Below, one piece after another: positions 29,733 through 41,032 of a DNA stretch of 64,000 nucleotides (within the stretch, counting starts at the first letter, position 1; each line of letters opens with the position of its first letter). A model generated the notes under the pieces. That model was not told the origin of the DNA, did no database searches, and worked only from the letters and a program-made list of their open reading frames with translations. Source of the stretch: Multifurca ochricompacta (Eukaryota; Basidiomycota; Agaricomycetes; Russulales; Russulaceae); NCBI GenBank assembly GCA_022496185.1, contig WTXG01000086.1, forward strand, positions 1-64,000, written 5' to 3'. The translations under genes and the position numbers were made by a program.

Positions 29733-30689
29733 TGCCGCTCATACTGACTGTTTTATTCCCTTTGTTCATAAACAGCCCAACTCGCTCTTGCACACCAAGC
29801 TCACAAAAGCTTCAAAGTCTTTCCCACCGCTTCTTCCTGTGAGCTTTCTATTTACTGTCTGTGCACCTTAACACCCCACAGGATGACGCAGTTTACTGCT
29901 CATCCTGAACTGTTTGGCTAGCCCTTCGGGGTTCTTGCAAAAGGTGATGAGGGACCCTAAGCGGGTGAAACACCTTGAGCTCCTTGAGTGCGCACTAGGT
30001 ATTAGTAACTTCATAGTTGTAGCTGGGTCTTGTCCCATAGATAGTCTTAGTAGGCCTATAGCCAGAAGCTTGTGGCTTTAAGTCCAGCCAATGCTTGGCT
30101 CTGTCTGTAAGCCAGGTTTAGCGACCCGCATGCGGAGTTTAGGGTCTAGAACAAGGCATGGGTAGTCACTCCCATGACGCTTGGGCTCGATACAAGTAGG
30201 CTGCACTACTATAGTCTATACATAGTAGATATAGTCTTCATCTCTGGGCATAAGTATCCATTGCCTTTGTAGGGTAACCACGCCCTACCAGAGACAGACT
30301 AGACATCTACTTAGTCATGGCCCCAATCATCTAGGGCTTAATCATGGACTCCACCACCAGCATTAGAGGAAGGGCTATACACCCTTTGTCTCTAATGGAA
30401 CTTGCGGTTGGCTCCTCCATGACATGACTCCCAGTCTTGGTTACACTAGACACTCTGGCTAGTCTACCAGAGCTTATGTCTAGTTACAAGATTGCGCTAG
30501 ACAGCTTTACTATACCTAGAAAGTCGCACAACAAAGGCAGGACCTTTTAGGTTCTGAAGCATAGCACCACAGTAGGGGTGGCACTCTTAAGCGAGACCTG
30601 GGCACTGGTTCTAACTGCTCCTTGGAACCAGGAACATTTATATAACATCTCAAAATGCCGTCCTCATTGTCTTCCCTCCCTCCTCCAAG
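29733..30689 (+). other. Long untranslated leader of Cop1-d
   Basis: About 957 nt without a convincing reading frame, conserved in Cop1-e (38842-39683, minus). Possible packaging or translation signals; none identified. Confidence 0.7.
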
Positions 30690-31520
30690 ATGGAGTGTCT
30701 CGATGGCTCCAACTGGCAGGTTTGGTCTGCCAACTTCAATGCCCTTTTGAGGATGAATGGGCTCAGGAGGCACATTATTACCGCCTACCCTGACATGCCC
30801 CTCCTCCCAGAGGACAAAGAGGAGAAAGAAAAAATGCAGAAGGAGGTTATTGACCCCATCCTTAGGGAATGGATGGGAGAAGAGGAAATGTTAATTGGGC
30901 TACTCTATCTCAATGTAACCCAGGAGGTTTACAGCCAAGTAACCTCCGATGCCGATTATCCTTCTCTTTTTGAGAAGTATAATAAGTTGGAACGGCTTTA
31001 TGGCTCTGTAGGTAGCATGGCCACATATAATTGTGGCTTGCCCTGGTGTCCTTCCGTCTTGATGAAGGACAGACATTCAGAACCCAATTACAAAAGGTTC
31101 TGGATGCCAGGAGTACCCTTAGGGAGAATGGGATGGAGGTCAATGACCTCCAGATGAGCTTCATTTTGTAAAGCTCTCCCAGACTCCTACAGTGCCATTG
31201 CGGCTCCATACTGGCCTCTGGCGACCCAGAGGCTTTCTCCTCAGGACCTTGTGCAGAGGTTCCTAAATGAGGAGAGTCGCCTGGCAGGTCCCTCGGGAAG
31301 TGGTAGTGCAGTCCTATCTAAGGCTGCACCTGTCAAATCAAACAAAACAAAAAATTTATCACCACTTCCCGCTGCTGCCCCTGGTTCACAAGGGGTGGTC
31401 TGCTTCTATTGCCAAAAGCCTGGACACAAGTCCAACGCTTGCGCAAAGAAGAAGAAGGACCTGGAGAATGCCAAAAAGGGCAAGGCAGGGAACAAGAAGA
31501 GGGCTGAGGCCCAAATGTAA
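30690..31520 (+). pseudogene. Gag of Cop1-d
   Basis: Starts MECLDGSNWQVWSANFNALL, a copia Gag (UBN2-type) opening. The frame changes near 31040, and a TAA and second change occur near 31165. It resumes with SPQDLVQRFLNEESRLAGPS and ends with a zinc knuckle CFYCQKPGHKSNAC and a basic tail, stopping at 31520. It would package RNA; this copy cannot make it whole. Confidence 0.85.
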
Positions 31521-34500
31521 TACTATAGCCACCGTAGTTAATGGTAGTGGCAAAATAGAGGAGGTGCAAGAAGCACCTCGCATTCGCCTTTATGTGCACA
31601 CCTATAATCTGGATATCAATTCAGATTATTGGATGCTTGATAGTGGAGCAACGGCTCATTTCAGTCCAAACCTTGAAGACTTCGATACATATAAAGTCAA
31701 TCACACCCATGAAGTATCACTAGGTGACAACTCCATAGTCAAAACAAGTGGAGTTGGCACTGTGATCATCAGAACTGATCAAGGTTTCGACTTGGAATTG
31801 AGCAATGTGCTCCACATGCCTGGAGGACATAAAATACTCTCCGCCAGTGCCCTAGTAGAAAAAGGGGCAACTGTGTTCTTTGACAATAAGAAGGCAACAA
31901 TTAAATATGGTGATAATATAATAGCGGAAGCATGGAAGTTTGGCAAATTGTATTGGGTACTAGGCAAACATGTCCTAAGCAGTATCCATACATCTGCATC
32001 TGCCTCACTAGAAATCTGGCATCAAAGAATGGGCCATATGTCTAAAGAAGCCCTAAAGAGATATGCTCCTGAGGCAGTTAAAGGCCTCAAAATTAGTAAT
32101 AGCCAAGTGGAAGACAAGCCGTGTTATGGCTGTGAAATGGGCAAGTCCCATCGTCTTCCATTTCCCCCATCTTCAAAGCGCGCATCAGCCCCCCTTGAGA
32201 TCCTTCATAGTGATCTTGTAGGTCCCTTGCAGTGCAGTTCAATACAAGGGAATCTTTACTTTGCCACCTTCTTGGACAACTTTAGCAGATACGCTTTAAT
32301 CATTCCAATGAAGTCTAAAGATCTGTTCACACCAGTTTTTAATAAACTGAAGACACTACTTGAAAATAAATTTAATCATAAAATCAAGTGTCTTCACACA
32401 GATCGTGGTGGCGAGTATGTGAACAAGGCACTGAAGGCAACGCTTGAAGATTATGGCATAGAGCATAAACTTACGATGCCGTATAGCCCACAACAGAACG
32501 GAAGGGCTGAGAGATTTAATAGAACCATTATGGAAAAAGGCACTAGCATGCTGCACGATGCTGGCCTGTCTCTTGGTTTTTGGGAGTGTGCTGTTGAGAC
32601 AGCATGTCATATATATAACAGAACTCCCATCCATTCCAATAAGTGGAAAACTCCGCTAGAGCTTCTGGTTGGGAACAAACCAGATGTCTCATATTTTAAG
32701 GTCTTTGGATGCAAAGCCTATTATCATGTTCCAGAGGGCAAGCAGCATAAACTAGATCCCAAAGCCAGGGAAGCCGTCTTTGTCGGGTATGAGCCCACTT
32801 CTAAGGGCTATACACTTTGGGATAGTCATACCCGGTCTCTCATCTTTTCAAGAGATGTTACATTTGATGAGAGATCCTTCCCATCCCGCTCTGATAAGGA
32901 CAACAGAGCAGATAAATCTACAGAGCAACCTACTGAAGGTGGCTCCTTTACTTTACCTGGTGGCCCAGTCCAGCCACCACCAGCAACTGCTACCCATGTT
33001 CCTGAGGCTCCTCAAGATGAGGAAGACCTGGAAGAGGAACAGGAGGACATCGTACCTCCTCAATTAGTACCACAGCCTACCACACCCACACGTAATGTAG
33101 ACACCACACACCCTCAGACTATATATCAGACCCCTCCATCTCAAATCATGGAACCATCCTCCCCTCCTAAAAGAACCAAGGCAATCCGAAAATCACAAAG
33201 GATTGCAGACAGAATTCCTCAACCTAATTTTCAGAGGACAAGTCCACGCTCTGAACGATGAGATAGGGCAATCCAAGAAGATTTAGACTTGGATACTGCA
33301 CGTCCCAATCGGAATCGTCGTCTGAATCCTCGCTTCTACAATGAGGATAATGCAGAGTTTGTGCAAGGTTCTTCCAGACTTGGTCAGATGGATCTACTCA
33401 ATGCTGCAGGATCGCCTTATAGGGATCCTCTTACTTTTAAAGAAGCAATGGAGTCTGATAATGCCAGTGACTGGCTTGAGGCATGTCAATATGAAATTGA
33501 CGCCTTAGAAAAACTTAAAGTGTGGCGCCTTGAAGACCTTCCTGAAGGTAGAAAGGCTGTAAAGTCCAAATGGGTCTTTAAATTGAAAGCAGATGGACGC
33601 TTTCGTGCTAGGCTTGTAGCAAAAGGGTTCACCCAAATAGAGGGGGTGGACTTCGATGAAACCTTCTCCCCAGTCGCCAGATTTGAGTCTCTTAGACTAT
33701 TATTAGCGTTGGCTGCGCTTGAGGATTGGGAAATCCACCAGATGGATGTCAAATCGGCATTCTTACATGGCGACCTGGATGAGGAAATTTATATGGAGCA
33801 ACCTGTTGGTTTCGTCATTGCTGGACAAGAGTCCAAAGTTTGTAGGCTACAGAAAGCTCTGTATGGCCTCAAACAAGCTTCCCGGGCATGGAACTTGCAA
33901 TTCCATGCAGTTCTCAATGAACTGAGCTTTACTTGGACGTACTCTGATGCAGGAGTATATGTGTATCATCACCAAGAGGGGGATGGTTCACTTTTTGTCA
34001 TTTTATATGTTGATGACATCACTATACTTGGGTCCTCCACTAAGAAGATTCAATGGCTGAAGGACTCTCTATCTAGCCGATATGAGATGACCAATCTTGG
34101 CGAAATCCAGTCCTACCTTGGAGTTAACATCACCAGGGATCGTCCTAACAAGACACTGGATATTGACCAGACAGCCTATGTATCCTCAATAGTCGAGAGG
34201 TTTGGAATGGGGGATTCCAACCCAGTATATACTCCTCTACCCTCTGGCGTGGATGTTCATTTGGTCAAGTTTGAAGACCAAGCATCTACCTCTGATATTA
34301 AGAGGTATCAGCAGTTAATGGGGTCTCTGCTTTGGGTGCAGATTGGAAGCAGACCTGACATTAGTTTCACTGTTGCACGCCTTAGCCAATTTGCTTCCAA
34401 CCCTTCCCAGCAGCACATGTGACTAGCAAAGTATGTCTTAGCCTATTTAAATGCTACAAAAGACTACAAGTTGCGCTATTCTGGAGGGAATGGTGAAGTT

Positions 34501-34968
34501 GGCCTTCATGGCTTTGTGGATTCCTCATGGGGAGATCAAGAGGACCGCCACTCCACCTCAGGCTACGTCTTTTTCCTTGCTAATGGAGCCATTAGCTGGT
34601 GCTCCAGGAAGCAGAAGACAGTAGCACAGTCCACCACAGAAGCCGAGTATATGAGCCTTGCTGAGGCTTCAAATCAGGCAGTGTGGTATAGGACATTTAT
34701 GCAGGAATTGGGGTATGAAGTTTCCTCACCCATACAACTGCATTGTGACAACAAGGGTGCAGTAGATCTTGCATTAAACCCTGTCACAGGAAGGCGATCA
34801 AAGCACATACCAATAAAGTACCATGCCATTAGGGAGTATGTAGAATCACACCAGATAGACTTGGTGCGAACTCCCACTGGAGAGATGCTAGCAGATGGCC
34901 TTACAAAGTCTCTGCCTAGATCATCTTTTGATCACATGGTAACTGGTTTTGGACTAGTGCTGGAATGA
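31520..34968 (+). pseudogene. Pol of Cop1-d: protease, integrase, RT, RNase H
   Basis: Domains run in copia order. Protease has WMLDSGATAHFSPN (31630). The GAG-pre-integrase region has HQRMGHMSKEAL...CYGCEMGK. Integrase has HSDLVGPLQ, HTDRGGEYV and SPQQNGRAERFN. RT (33289-34422) has catalytic YVDDITILG, and RNase H follows. Two in-frame TGA stops, near 33259 and 34420, correspond to arginine codons in Cop1-a (CGT and CGA). Pol is in a different frame from gag with an overlap from about 31267, which may be decay or a programmed shift. Confidence 0.92.
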
Positions 34969-35228
34969 GAAAGCTGGAATTTGGAGACTTTGTATACCAG
35001 TCTCACTTTCCCACCATGAGCAAAGTTCTCGACTTCGAGAGTGATGCAAGAGGTGTGGTTTCAGTTTGCATAAGAGAATCTAACTCAATATGCCTCTGAA
35101 CACCATGGTCCTCTCTCTACACTTGAGAGTTAGAGAAGTTGGATCTCTGGCTGGCGATATGTTCGTTCAATTGTGAACAGCAGTGTGCTCATTCGATTCA
35201 CTCCATCTTTATGATCGATGCCTTCACC

Positions 35229-35237
35229 ATGGAGGGA
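35229..35237 (+). other. Polypurine tract of Cop1-d
   Basis: ATGGAGGGA immediately before the 3' LTR; the same tract precedes 4247 and 10662. Confidence 0.8.
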
Positions 35238-35746
35238 TGTTGACACAGGACGTGTCTGGAGATGCTTCAGGCATCTAAGGTTCGCTTCAGCTGTAGATTA
35301 GATTAGATTAGATTTCGGAGTATCGGACTTTTTATGTTATCTTTATTACACTTCTTTCCCTTCTTACTCAGCTGATTAGTGATGGACTTAGTAATGCACA
35401 GTAAGCATGTGATATCTCTTTGGCCAATGGCCTTTATCCCTCTCTGTTTATTGTCCGGCACTTGTGGACTTATTCCCAGTGCGCACAGACCATTTCCCCT
35501 GGCCCATGTGGGTATATAAGGGTGTCTGTTTCGTCTCTTCCACTTCAGAGTTTCTTCAACCTCTGAAGTGTAAGTCTTACTATACTTTTTACTTTCCTTT
35601 GACTAATGTCTCTTGTAGATACTTGTCTTTCTAGGTCAGTAGTATAGTTGTAATAGAGTTTCTTCAACCTCTGAAGTATACTTGTCTTTCTAGCCTAACC
35701 CGCTACTAACCACAGTTAGTATAACCAGCAGCATCATTGTTTGACA
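35238..35746 (+). repeat. 3' LTR of Cop1-d
   Basis: 509 bp, TGTTGACACAGG...TTGTTTGACA. Confidence 0.95.
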
Positions 35747-35751
35747 AGAGG

Positions 35752-36701
35752 AAGTGGGTAGTTGTTTTTCACTGTGAGTTCGTTAATCTGTCTGTAGTCC
35801 TGTACCGGTTGCAGTCTCCCGTCCTTCTTTTTAATAAAAAAGAAGGGTGAAGTGTAGGGTGAGTTGGAGGGTCATATATACCCTTTCGCCAGGTGTTCCT
35901 CCAGAAAGGTGGAGAGCGCCTCCTTCTTGGGTTGAGACAGTGGGTAGATCTTACAATCCACCAATTGTGGGGCATTTGGGACGAAGTCAATGGCGTGATC
36001 CCAAGGGCAAGAGGGAGGGAAACATTGCGACTCTTCTTCTGAGAAGATCTTCCAGTGTCGATGGTATTCTGCTGGCACTACCTCTTCAAATGTCTTTTCC
36101 GGGTTTTTCTGTGCCTCTGCCTGGGCCAATTCCGATGCCTTTGTAACGTAGCAGTACACCTGATCCACAGGTTCCACATCACTCCAGGTGACGGCCGATC
36201 CCATAATGATGGCATGGGTCAAGGGGTGTCATGCAGCGTAATCATATCCCAGGGACGTAATAAGACTGGGTAGAAATCTTTATCCATTGTTGCTTCTGCC
36301 CAGTTGATCCTGGGTTCGAATGCTGCCAGCCATGGGTACCCCAACACCATGTCTTCATCTCCTAGATCCATGATGAGGAAGCGAAGTTGTTTGGTTTGCT
36401 CTCCAACCTGTACTTCCAGATCACAGCAATGCATGATCTTCCCGGCTTTGTTGGCCATTCCATCTATGTTCCAAATGTTTTTCTCCTGGGGAAGTAACTG
36501 TGTCCCCAGTCCCAACGTTCTCTGAAGTCTTTGACTGATAAAGTTATCTGTTGCTCCAGAATCAATCAATATCCGTCAGTCAGCCGTCTTCTGTTTGGTT
36601 TCAAAGTGTACTGGTATTTTTAGAGACTTGAAACGACTAGTGTACACAGAAGTTACATGGAGTGCTCTTGCCCAGGCCAATGGGGTCAAGCCAATCAAAA
36701 A
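35752..36701 (-). pseudogene. Pol of Gyp2-b: protease and RT start
   Basis: Protease has SGATDNFISQRLQRTLGLGT after a broken ILIDSGA context (a TGA near 36576 sits where Gyp2-c has CGG). VLGYPWLAAFEPRINWAEA, the linker DVEPVDQVYCYVTKASELAQ and RT N-terminal DHAIDFVPNAPQLVDCKIYP follow. It runs up to [13 protein letters not shown] at the Cop1-d junction. Confidence 0.88.
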
Positions 36702-38223
36702 TCCTTCTGGCCAAAGGCCTTATCGACGATCAAGGCGTGTACTGCCTCATCTTCATTCATCATGTGTTCCCATATGGCTGCCACTTTCTGTTCTTTAGTT
36801 TTTGGGGCGGTTGCTGGGTTATCCTTTGTTGGGGTTGGTAGGTTCTGGACCAGCGGTGTTGTGGTAGTAGTGGCTACCATTGCTTCAGCAGCACGGACCG
36901 TTTTCTTTGGGCAGAATTGTGACATGTGCCCTTGTGCTCGGCAGTGAAAGCAACACCCTTCTTTCATAAGGTTTCTTTTTTCATCATTGGTGAGGGCTGC
37001 ACGGGCTTTGGTGCAGTCTGCTGATGTATCCATGGCATTGGGGTCTTGTGAAGTAGTGGGTTTCACCCCAAACGCCGCCTTCCACTGATCACAGGTTCTA
37101 CCCTTCTTTGTGTCTACTCCAAAACATGTTTGGAAGTCTAAATAATCCTGCTGCTGCATCCTAGCAGCACTCGTCCACTGGCTCCATGATTCGGGGTGAT
37201 GGAATTGGATGATATTTTTCACCAGGGGATTGGGCAGCCCCTGGGAGAAGAGGTTGAGCATTGCCTCTTCATTCACATCATACCCCGCTCTCTTGGCCAG
37301 GTTGCGGAATCTGGCCACGTAGCCATCCAAGTCCCCTCTTTCCATTTTCAGGGACTTCAGCTCTCTGGTGGCCTTCTGCTTGGCCTGCCCATCTGTGAAG
37401 GCATCTTTAAATCTTTGTGCCACTGTATCCCACAGATCCTTGTCTGTGGTTCTGGTTCCAGCTGTAACTCTGTCATTCAGCCATTCAATCTGCTCCATTG
37501 TCCAATCATCAACAGAATCCCCTCTGATAAGTGAGAGGAAGAGGTTGGTTTGTTGGAAAGGGTTCACGATTTGTGGGACGTCATGATTGAAGTTTTTGAA
37601 CGTCTCGAACTCGAGCATGAACTTTTTGCTCTGAGATCAATCACTGGTGAACGTGGTCAGCAGGACTCCTGTAAGGCATCCTGATGGGGGAGGAAGGTTC
37701 GGAGCAGGGACAATTGGAGCGGGGTCTAGTAACTGTGCAGCAATGGTCAACATTGTTGGGTACATGAGGGTCGGGTGTCTGAGGTTTGTCGTGTGATCTG
37801 GGGAGAGACTAAAGCAGATGTTCTGAACGTAGTACTCTCGGGTGCAACTGTCTGAGCCGTAAGACTAGGGGCTATGACTTGTGCATCTTCACTGCTTTCT
37901 TCGATATATTCTTCTGTTTCAGAGTCTGTGATGATGGCTGGAGGATTCTCTCTCCACGGTCCTAAGCCATACTCTGGTGGGGCAGGTCCTGTGGTGACCC
38001 AGGAACGATGGCTTCTAGAGTAACGGATACAGTACCAGACTCATTTCTGTTTGTCGTATTCAACTGGCTGGTACTGGTCGTTGTGATAGATGTAGTATCC
38101 AAACTTGGTTTCAAAATCTTTCCAGACGGCAGAGCCAAGGACCTGTTGTGAAAGGTTATCCTCGTCTCAGCGGTCAATGAGTTCTTCATTGTGCAAGGTC
38201 TGACTGTGGCTGGATGAAGCCAC
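36695..38223 (-). pseudogene. Gag of Gyp2-b
   Basis: Begins GTG GCT TCA (38223) in the context CACCGTGG. It has TGA stops in the N-terminal half (near 38168 and 38042), frame damage around 37770, and a TGA near 37622 where Gyp1 has arginine. The 307-codon C-terminal half is open: capsid core (LKSLKMERGDLDGYVARFRN), zinc knuckle CFHCRAQGHMSQFC, ending KDF-TGA at 36695. Confidence 0.88.
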
Positions 38224-38245
38224 GGTGGGGGGAGACTCAACTTAA

Positions 38246-38841
38246 TGTAACGCCTGGTGCAGGCATTCGTCACAATGTGTGATAAGTCGTGTAGCAAAAC
38301 TATGAAGTCAGGTGTGCACTGTCTTTCAAGTACACAGAGGTTGGGTGAGGAGTCAATACTAAGGAGCTAATCCCTTAGTACTGGTGAGCGGAAGAGTGCC
38401 AAAAGCACTGAGATGAGTCCAAGAGTCAGGTCTTAGAGATCACCCAGAAGGTAATGCACCAAGTCGATTAAGAAGTCGAGTCTAAGGCATACAGGCTATC
38501 TAGGCAGGCCTTATATATGTAATAGAAGTTGGAGTCTGAATCAGAGTGTCATACTCGATGTATCAACAAAGTCATAATATGTCTGAATGGGGAACAGAGT
38601 CAATGTGGGCCAGATGAGAATATACATAGACAGATCCGGTATAGTTGTGATTCTGGTGGGAAAATATGTAAGAGTTCTTGTGTAAGATATGAGTCAGAGA
38701 TAAGCACAGCCCCAGGTCACAGATAAGGAACAAATAGGTACAAAGGAAGTCATAACACAGTCAACAAGAGGGGCAAACAGGGCCAAAGGACATGTCACAT
38801 GAAGGGAAAAGAAAATAAGACGATGCAACGGGTTTGTAACA
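38246..38841 (-). repeat. 5' LTR of Gyp2-b
   Basis: 596 bp; plus orientation TGTAACGCCTGG...GGTTTGTAACA. Confidence 0.93.
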
Positions 38842-40209
38842 GGTGCTATGCTTCAGAACCTAAGAAGGTCCTGCCTTTGTTGTGCAACTTTCTAGGTATA
38901 GTAAAGTTGTCTAGCACAATCCTGCAACTAGACATAAGCTCTGGTAGACTAGCCAGAGTGTCTAGTGTAATCAGGACTGGGAGTCATGTCATGGAGGAGC
39001 CAACCACAAGTTCCATTAGAGACAAAGGGTGTATAGCCCTTCCTCTAATGCTGGTGGTGGAGTCCATGATTAAGCCCTAGATGATTGGGGCCATGACTAA
39101 GTAGACTATTAGGTTTCCTCTGGTGGGGTGAACCCCCACAACATGGCAGCAAATACTTCTGCCCAGAGACAAAACCTTCTAGCTACTATGTGTCTACTAT
39201 CGTAGTGCAGCCTACTTGTATTGAGCCCAAGCATCATGGGAGTGACTACCCATGCCTTGTTCTAGACCCTAAACTCTACCTGCAGGTTGCTAAACCTGGC
39301 TTATGGATCAAGCCAAGCATTAACTGGACAAAAAGCCTCAAGCCTTCTGGGCAAGTGGCCTACTAAGACTATCTATGGGACAAAAACCCAGCTACAACTA
39401 TGAAATTACTAATACCTAGCATGCACTCAAGGAGCTTAAGGTGTTTCACCCGCTTAGGGTCCCTCATCACCTTTTGCAAGAACCCCAAAGGGCTAGCCAT
39501 ACAGTTCAGGATGAGCAGTAAACTGCGTCATCCTGTGGGGTGTTAAGGTGCACAGAAAGTAAATAGGAAAGCTCACAGGAAGAAGCTGGTGGGAAAGACT
39601 TTGAAGCTTTTGTGAGCTTGGTGTGCAAGAGTGAGTTGGGCTGTTTAATGAACAAAGGGAATAAACAGTCAGTATGAGCTGCAGGGCCCATAACCTGTTA
39701 AACAATCATGCTGCTGGTTATACTGACTGTGGTTAGTAGTGGGTTAGGCTAAAGAAAGACAAGTACTTCAGAGGTTAGAAGAACTCTGTATTACTATCTA
39801 CACACCTAAAGAAAGACAAGTCTAATATAATAGGTTAGTCTACAGGTAGTGAGAGAGTAGAGTAAAGAGGAACTTACACTTCAGAGGTTAGAAGAACTCT
39901 GAAGTGAAAGAGACAAAACAGACACCCTTATATACTCATAGGGGACAGGGGAAATGGTCTGTGCGCACTGGGAATAAGTCCACAAGTGCCAGACAATAAA
40001 CAAAGAGGGATAAAGGCCATTGGCCAAAGAGATATCATGTGCTTACTGCGCATTACTAAGGACATCACTAATCAGCTGAGTAAGGTGAGAAAGAAATGTA
40101 ATAAAGATATCATAAAAAGTCCAAAACTCCGGAACCTAATCTAATCTTATCTACAGCTAGAGCGATCCTTAGATGCCTGAAGCATCTCCAGACACATCCC
40201 ATGTCAACA
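38842..40209 (-). mobile_element. Cop1-e: 5' LTR, primer site and leader
   Basis: Minus-strand LTR at 39696-40209 (514 bp, TGTTGACATGGG...GATTGTTTAACA), primer site GGTTATGGGCCC (39695-39684), and a leader to 38842 that matches Cop1-d 29733-30570. It is interrupted at 38842 by Gyp2-b. Its gag and pol are not found on the other side. Confidence 0.88.
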
Positions 40210-40552
40210 CATCACTAGCCATGGCCTGAGCTGGCAGCTTTGGCTTTTAGCTTCTCTGAGCCAGGCCAAAGCCCTTGCTGGGCCATCACAACAGCCTGGC
40301 TTGGCCCAGCTTCCAGCTTTGAGCTGGGCCAGGCACATCACTACTTCTTCCCCAGTAACTCTGCAGAGCTGATTGCTGCTGCTTTTGACTTTGTTTCCTG
40401 CATGTGCCCCCTCCATAACATCATGGGCACTTGAAGCTTTGAACTAAACTAGGCTCTCTCTGTTAGACTTTGAATCTTGAGTGCATCCTGCATCTCGAGG
40501 GCCTTCAGACATCAAAAACATGACTGGATGCAGCAGACACCTGGCTGTGACA
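40210..40552 (+). repeat. Gyp4-type LTR fragment
   Basis: The right part matches 11930-12113 (CATGTGCCCCCTCCATAAC, GAATCTTGAGTGCATCC, GCAGACACCTGGCTGTGACA). The left part has GGCCA/TGGCC-rich sequence absent from the 11572 copy. It is probably the 3' part of an LTR cut by Cop1-e. Confidence 0.65.
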
Positions 40553-40640
40553 CAATATGTCATTTTCCTGATGTACTCAAAAAGGTTGGTCTGGCCCATT
40601 TTATTTTATTCTTATTTTAGTGTGTGTCAGAACTGGTGGC
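40553..40640. other. Short flank left of Cop2
   Basis: 88 bp with no repeat partner in the window. It would join 55294 in the pre-insertion site (...GGTGGC|AGCTATTTGG). Confidence 0.5.
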
Positions 40641-40986
40641 TGAAGAATCAGGCATGGTGCAGACTGTACTTTAGATGCTACTTTACTACTCTATCTCACC
40701 TTGTATGTAGAGGCTTAGATGCTTTCAATAATGCAATAGCAACTTAATTCTTGTAGCATATTTACATAGGCTTTTATATACATCTGCATGTACAAATTGG
40801 CTATTAATCTAATTGTAAGTACAACGCGTTTATAATGTGATTATAGTCACATGACCACTTTCGGATGTATTAGGATCATTAAGTATCTAAGTGATTGTGA
40901 TCGGCTGCATTATCTCTGAAATGCATGATCACAATCTTATGTCAGACTGATCTCCAGTAGCTCTGTACCAGTACTCTGGTTCAACA
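40641..40986 (-). repeat. 3' LTR of Cop2
   Basis: 346 bp; plus orientation TGAAGAATCAGG...GGTTCAACA. The polypurine tract lies at about 40987-40996. Confidence 0.93.
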
Positions 40987-41032
40987 CTCCCCCTTGCTAA
41001 GTGCTGCTGCTAAGTGTGCTAAGCAATTATCC

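Larger units (their letters stand above)
29218..35746 (+). mobile_element. Ty1/copia element Cop1-d, complete copy
   Basis: 6529 bp with LTRs at 29218-29720 and 35238-35746, the exact duplication AGAGG (29213-29217 and 35747-35751), a primer site, a ~950 nt leader, gag, pol and a polypurine tract. It is inserted in Gyp2-b RT. The LTRs differ by only a few CpG transitions and three small indels, so it is one of the youngest copies here. Confidence 0.96.
28680..38841 (-). mobile_element. Ty3/gypsy element Gyp2-b, split by Cop1-d
   Basis: On the minus strand this is a 5' LTR (38246-38841), gag, protease and RT to 35752, then RT continuing at 29217-28680 on the far side of Cop1-d. It is truncated in RT at 28680. 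It inserted into the leader of copia copy Cop1-e at 38841/38842. Confidence 0.92.

Noticed and set aside
31267..31520. A programmed +1 frameshift between copia gag and pol
   Set aside because: Gag of this copy already has other frame damage, and Cop2 carries gag and pol in one frame. Decay cannot be told from programming with one copy.
36304..37586. Plus-strand frames over Gyp2-b
   Set aside because: They are antisense shadows of gag and protease on the minus strand; the same holds for long antisense frames over the other elements.
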